Positions 62,301-64,000 of a DNA stretch of 64,000 nucleotides are shown piece after piece. The notes beneath the pieces are model-generated. The model made no database searches and was not told the origin of the DNA. It saw only the letters and a list, made by a program, of their open reading frames with translations. The DNA is taken from positions 1 through 64,000 of the forward strand of contig CADAEH010000006.1 of NCBI GenBank assembly GCA_902786855.1, read 5' to 3'. This DNA is from an uncultured Eubacteriales bacterium (GTDB lineage Bacteria; Bacillota; Clostridia; Peptostreptococcales; Anaerovoracaceae). Both the position numbers and the translations under genes were made by a program. How positions within the stretch are numbered: the first letter of the stretch is position 1; each line of letters begins with the position of its first letter.

Positions 62301-62844
62301 TGATTCAAAGCAGAAATTCCTTGATTTCCTCGATGACTATAACGAGGATATGAAAGATAAGGACAAAGAAGACCAGGTGATCAGCTATACGGATATCACG
62401 GGCATTATGATGAAGTCGGTCAAGACCATCACCAATGCAGTGAGCTATGTCCTGATCGCTTTCGTCGCGATATCACTGATAGTATCGTCCATCATGATAG
62501 GCGTCATCACCTATATCTCCGTGCTCGAGCGTACCAAAGAGATCGGTATCCTCAGAGCGATCGGTGCATCGAAGCGGGATATCTCAAGGATATTCAACGC
62601 CGAGACCATCATTGTCGGACTCTGTGCCGGGGTGATAGGAATAGGGGCAAGCCTGCTCCTGCTGATACCTATCAACAAGATACTGATCAACCTCACAGGC
62701 ATCGCTGCACTCAAGGCGATATTGCCTCCGGCGGGAGGAGTGATCCTTATACTTATAAGTATATTCCTCACCTATATCGCCGGACTCATCCCATCAGGCA
62801 TGGCTGCCCGTAAGGACCCGGTAGTGGCACTGAGGACAGAATGA
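59332..62844 (+). CDS. MacB-like ABC transporter: fused ATPase and FtsX-type permease with very large extracytoplasmic domain
   Basis: A product of 1170 residues. The ATPase occupies about 1-225: Walker [10 protein letters not shown] (38-46), Q-loop FVFQ, signature MSGGQVQR (142-149) and Walker [14 protein letters not shown]. The first membrane helix is at about 285-310 ([20 protein letters not shown]). Residues about 325-1030 are extracytoplasmic, far larger than the usual MacB domain, and include Ala/Gln/Glu-rich helices (about 780-880). Three C-terminal helices (about 1035-1065, 1092-1115, 1130-1155) surround [20 protein letters not shown], the FtsX/MacB cytoplasmic loop. Such transporters transmit force across the membrane to move or expel peptides, lipids or proteins. 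An inverted repeat covers the promoter; a terminator follows. Confidence 0.9.
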   Translation: MLELKNISKEYKTGAEVVHALRNVDLAFRESEFVSILGPSGCGKTTMLNILGGLDQYTDGDLIINGVSTKQYKDSDWDAYRNNTIGFVFQSYNLISHQTVLSNVELALTLSGISAAERKQRAITALEQVGLGDQINKKPAQMSGGQVQRVAIARALINDPDIILADEPTGALDSETSVQIMAILKDISRKKLVIMVTHNPELAEEYSTRIVKLSDGRVISDSDPYVPGAAEPVSGENGVVPLPAMVSEPVGRDVSPSAGTKGRVQRRRNRSMSMLTANRLSLNNLMTKKARTLLTAFAGSIGIIGIALILSVSNGFQKYIDKLEEDTLSSYPLQIQSETADMTSMITAFAANAQDTEGEDSGGRVHEQQVMTDMLASIGSNDLASFKEHLDSHMDEISGWFNDYSYNYGISPSIYSTNMKYGVLRVSPGSIMQSYMNSFQTAYIQYANTDVFFQMMNNEKLLKSQFKVLAGKWPEKYDELLLVLDSEDQLNDYIVYTLGLRDPQELKDMISEVMKGNQVENNNEQLEWTYDDFIGMEFALVNRCDTYRRNSSYNVWEDMSDDDDFMKGLIRDAERLHISGIVCAKDRSGASAMSSGIGYLPSLTQHMIDYAAESDIVRIQKANKGADVFSGKSFESIRNKTDEGLGFEDMISIDKDKLKKALGGNIDPKAIEKAIKKTGNEEMEALADADSAEKIESDVNIALTKGCNGMINYLVDQFKKDPANFKIDDDMVTKALAANVDTGNHAQLVNKLLGGYGEVLKASGDQITGAIAAATDPAAIAAAQEAAQKAAEEQAAQELVKRFKDAGMEISDEDALRFIREGVSASDLIELSGGSLSEEQAAEFAKSINDAISSAKEEAAKQAAEQAGQQPEPADMLKDALGKTVDPYVNAKALQDGVKQYGEGIEKMQIAKEVYPALGEVAKKIGEQFHIDPSGIADAFKMKMDEDELTRLITAYMSGGAETSYESNMRKLGYADLDNPASMAFYFRDFDSKQKFLDFLDDYNEDMKDKDKEDQVISYTDITGIMMKSVKTITNAVSYVLIAFVAISLIVSSIMIGVITYISVLERTKEIGILRAIGASKRDISRIFNAETIIVGLCAGVIGIGASLLLLIPINKILINLTGIAALKAILPPAGGVILILISIFLTYIAGLIPSGMAARKDPVVALRTE

Positions 62845-62882
62845 TCACATTTCGCTCCTTTGCAAACAACGACAAAAGTACC

Positions 62883-62916
62883 AGCCCCGTTCACAGACGG
62901 GGCTGATTTGTTTTTT
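62883..62916 (+). terminator. Terminator of the ABC transporter gene
   Basis: AGCCCCGT (62883-62890) pairs with ACGGGGCT (62897-62904), followed by a T-rich run to 62916. Confidence 0.9.
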
Positions 62917-62927
62917 GTGTAAAGCAA

Positions 62928-62963
62928 TACAAAACAAGAGCGGTGACCTGCATCACCGCTCTT
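62928..62963 (-). terminator. Terminator of the GH20 gene
   Basis: AAGAGCGGTGA pairs perfectly with TCACCGCTCTT around CCTGCA; on the minus strand TTGTTTTGT follows. It serves the minus-strand gene ending at 63102. Confidence 0.75.
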
Positions 62964-63101
62964 GCCGTTGTCTAAGGTATTATATGGAAATTTATATGGA
63001 GGTTTCAGAGGTTTCTCTCTGTTACATGTACATAATACAGTACAATTATGTAGAAACGGTGATACTTATGAGAACAGAGTTTGTCATTTTTACGGACGGT
63101 T

Positions 63102-64000
63102 TCAGTATATGAGTTTCTGGATCCAGGTCGCGCCTTCTTCAGCCTCTGAAGCTGCCGGCAGGACTGTTGCAGATCCAGAGTCTCCGGTCCAGCCCGGGAA
63201 TCCATTCATGCTCTCTGCAAAAGCCTTCATCATTTCATAATCCTCTGCTGCTTTGATGCCTGATGCCGAGGAGTTCACTTCACAGTTCCACATCCTTGAA
63301 GCATTGGCCCAGGTCCTCATTTTCGTATCTTTCCATACAGCAGCTGCATCTTTATAGTCCGGGAAGTCGCACCATATTGCAAAGTATCCGCCTCCGAGCA
63401 TCTCGTCAGGTACCGTCATCTTTACCCCCGCTTTTCTTGCAAAAGATCTTGGGTCCCAATTTGCGAAAATATTGCGTCCGTCCACAGTCTTGTACTTGCC
63501 CTTCATTATATCCTCGCCGTTTTTCTCACGAAGGACATAGAAGCACCATGATTCCATGAAGTTGTATACGACATGGCCTTTTTCCGCAAAATGTCCGGCT
63601 GTATTGTCGCCGTCAAACCAGTACGTGATCTCAACTGTTTCGCTGAGCTGGACATGCTGATCAGGGTTGATGTCGATCTCGTCGTTGAAAACTCTGCAGG
63701 TATAGCCCTTGGTCTCAAGCCTGTCTGCAAGGTCATTGATATAACTGATGAACACATCGCTCGCACTGCCGCCGTCTATGCCGAGAGTCTTTCTGGCGTA
63801 TTTTTCCCAGTGCTCGAGAGCATCCCAACGGTTGTCATAATCTATAACATCGCCGCCCAGCTCGAATGTATACCAGCCAAGCAGCTCGTCACTTCCGATA
63901 TCCATCTTGCTGCATCCCAGCTCTCTGAAGAGATCAGCATAGCTGTCTATCAGGGCGTTGGTAAAGGCTACAGCATGCTCTTTTGTAAGATCTATTCCTA
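63102..64000 (-). CDS. GH20-type beta-N-acetylhexosaminidase, C-terminal part (5' end beyond window)
   Basis: The frame is open to the right edge of the window and ends at TGA 63102-63104; about 299 residues are visible. CSKMDIGSDELLGW (around 63895-63930) matches the catalytic Asp-Glu pair of GH20 enzymes (H-x-G-G-D-E in classical members, here D-I-G-S-D-E). Further family features are RLETKGYTCRVFNDEIDI with an Asp after the barrel strand, EITYWFDGD with the substrate-stacking Trp, and GGGYFAIWCDFPDY near the end. It removes terminal GlcNAc or GalNAc residues from glycans. The signal peptide, if any, lies outside the window. GSDE instead of GGDE is a small departure from the common motif. 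Confidence 0.75.
   Translation of the reverse strand, partial: GIDLTKEHAVAFTNALIDSYADLFRELGCSKMDIGSDELLGWYTFELGGDVIDYDNRWDALEHWEKYARKTLGIDGGSASDVFISYINDLADRLETKGYTCRVFNDEIDINPDQHVQLSETVEITYWFDGDNTAGHFAEKGHVVYNFMESWCFYVLREKNGEDIMKGKYKTVDGRNIFANWDPRSFARKAGVKMTVPDEMLGGGYFAIWCDFPDYKDAAAVWKDTKMRTWANASRMWNCEVNSSASGIKAAEDYEMMKAFAESMNGFPGWTGDSGSATVLPAASEAEEGATWIQKLIY

Overview
The window reads as ordinary chromosomal DNA of a low-to-mid GC Bacillota, most likely an anaerobic Clostridia. The evidence is strong AGGAGG-type ribosome binding sites, many intrinsic terminators, lipoproteins and signal peptides of Gram-positive type, a YolD-like/Y-family polymerase pair, clostripain-type (C11) and GH25 enzymes, YitT and CPBP proteins, a type III glutamine synthetase (GlnN) and an rplM-rpsI operon. 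A family-level guess such as the Anaerovoracaceae/Mogibacterium group is inference only. UGA is used as a normal stop (e.g. the YitT gene at 10951-10953). No intact insertion sequence, prophage or CRISPR array was seen.

Layout. 1-1800: tail of one gene, then about 1.5 kb of intergenic sequence holding a tRNA-like gene with a UCA anticodon, several hairpins and terminators, a pair of covarying palindromic repeats and the C-terminal remnant of a rubredoxin gene. 1.8-7.6 kb (minus strand): a tight six-gene operon of mostly uncharacterised envelope or secreted proteins, including a DUF2974/Mbeg1-like hydrolase and a DUF6765/phospholipase C-like protein. 7.7-9.7 kb: esterase, flavodoxin and NUDIX genes. 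10-13.3 kb: YitT protein with a terminated leader, a papain/C39-like protein, membrane proteins and an ACT-domain protein. 13.3-19.5 kb (minus): 8-oxoguanine/MTA-SAH deaminase-type amidohydrolase, CAP-domain surface protein, Asp/Glu racemase, cyclophilin lipoprotein and a 5'-nucleotidase with peptidoglycan-binding repeats. 20-25.8 kb (plus): CPBP protease, EamA transporter, rplM-rpsI with a long leader, and a C11 peptidase lipoprotein.

25.9-32.3 kb (minus): glnN-asnB-pyrG-ilvE, a nitrogen cluster in which glutamine made by GlnN feeds two glutamine amidotransferases (AsnB, PyrG) beside the branched-chain aminotransferase. 32.5-40.3 kb (minus): the most unusual locus, a LysR regulator, a 1573-residue fusion (HD phosphohydrolase - helical repeats - NadD-like nucleotidyltransferase - undefined middle region - phosphoribosyltransferase), a lactate/malate dehydrogenase-like protein and a Cys-rich flavoprotein, apparently one transcription unit. 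40.4-43.4 kb: K+ channel, YolD-like protein, Y-family polymerase with phased direct repeats upstream, and an AraC regulator. 43.7-48 kb (minus): two CobW-family GTPases (one with an extreme His/Asp/Glu insert) upstream of a GH25 lysozyme and a small membrane protein.

48.3-52.3 kb: a 1047-residue secreted surface protein and a small secreted protein. 52.5-58.5 kb (minus): EamA transporter, aconitase X small and large subunits, an MtnA/eIF2B-like isomerase and an acyl-CoA synthetase. 58.7-62.8 kb (plus): free-methionine-R-sulfoxide reductase and a MacB-like ABC transporter preceded by an inverted repeat over its promoter. The right edge cuts a GH20-type glycosidase.
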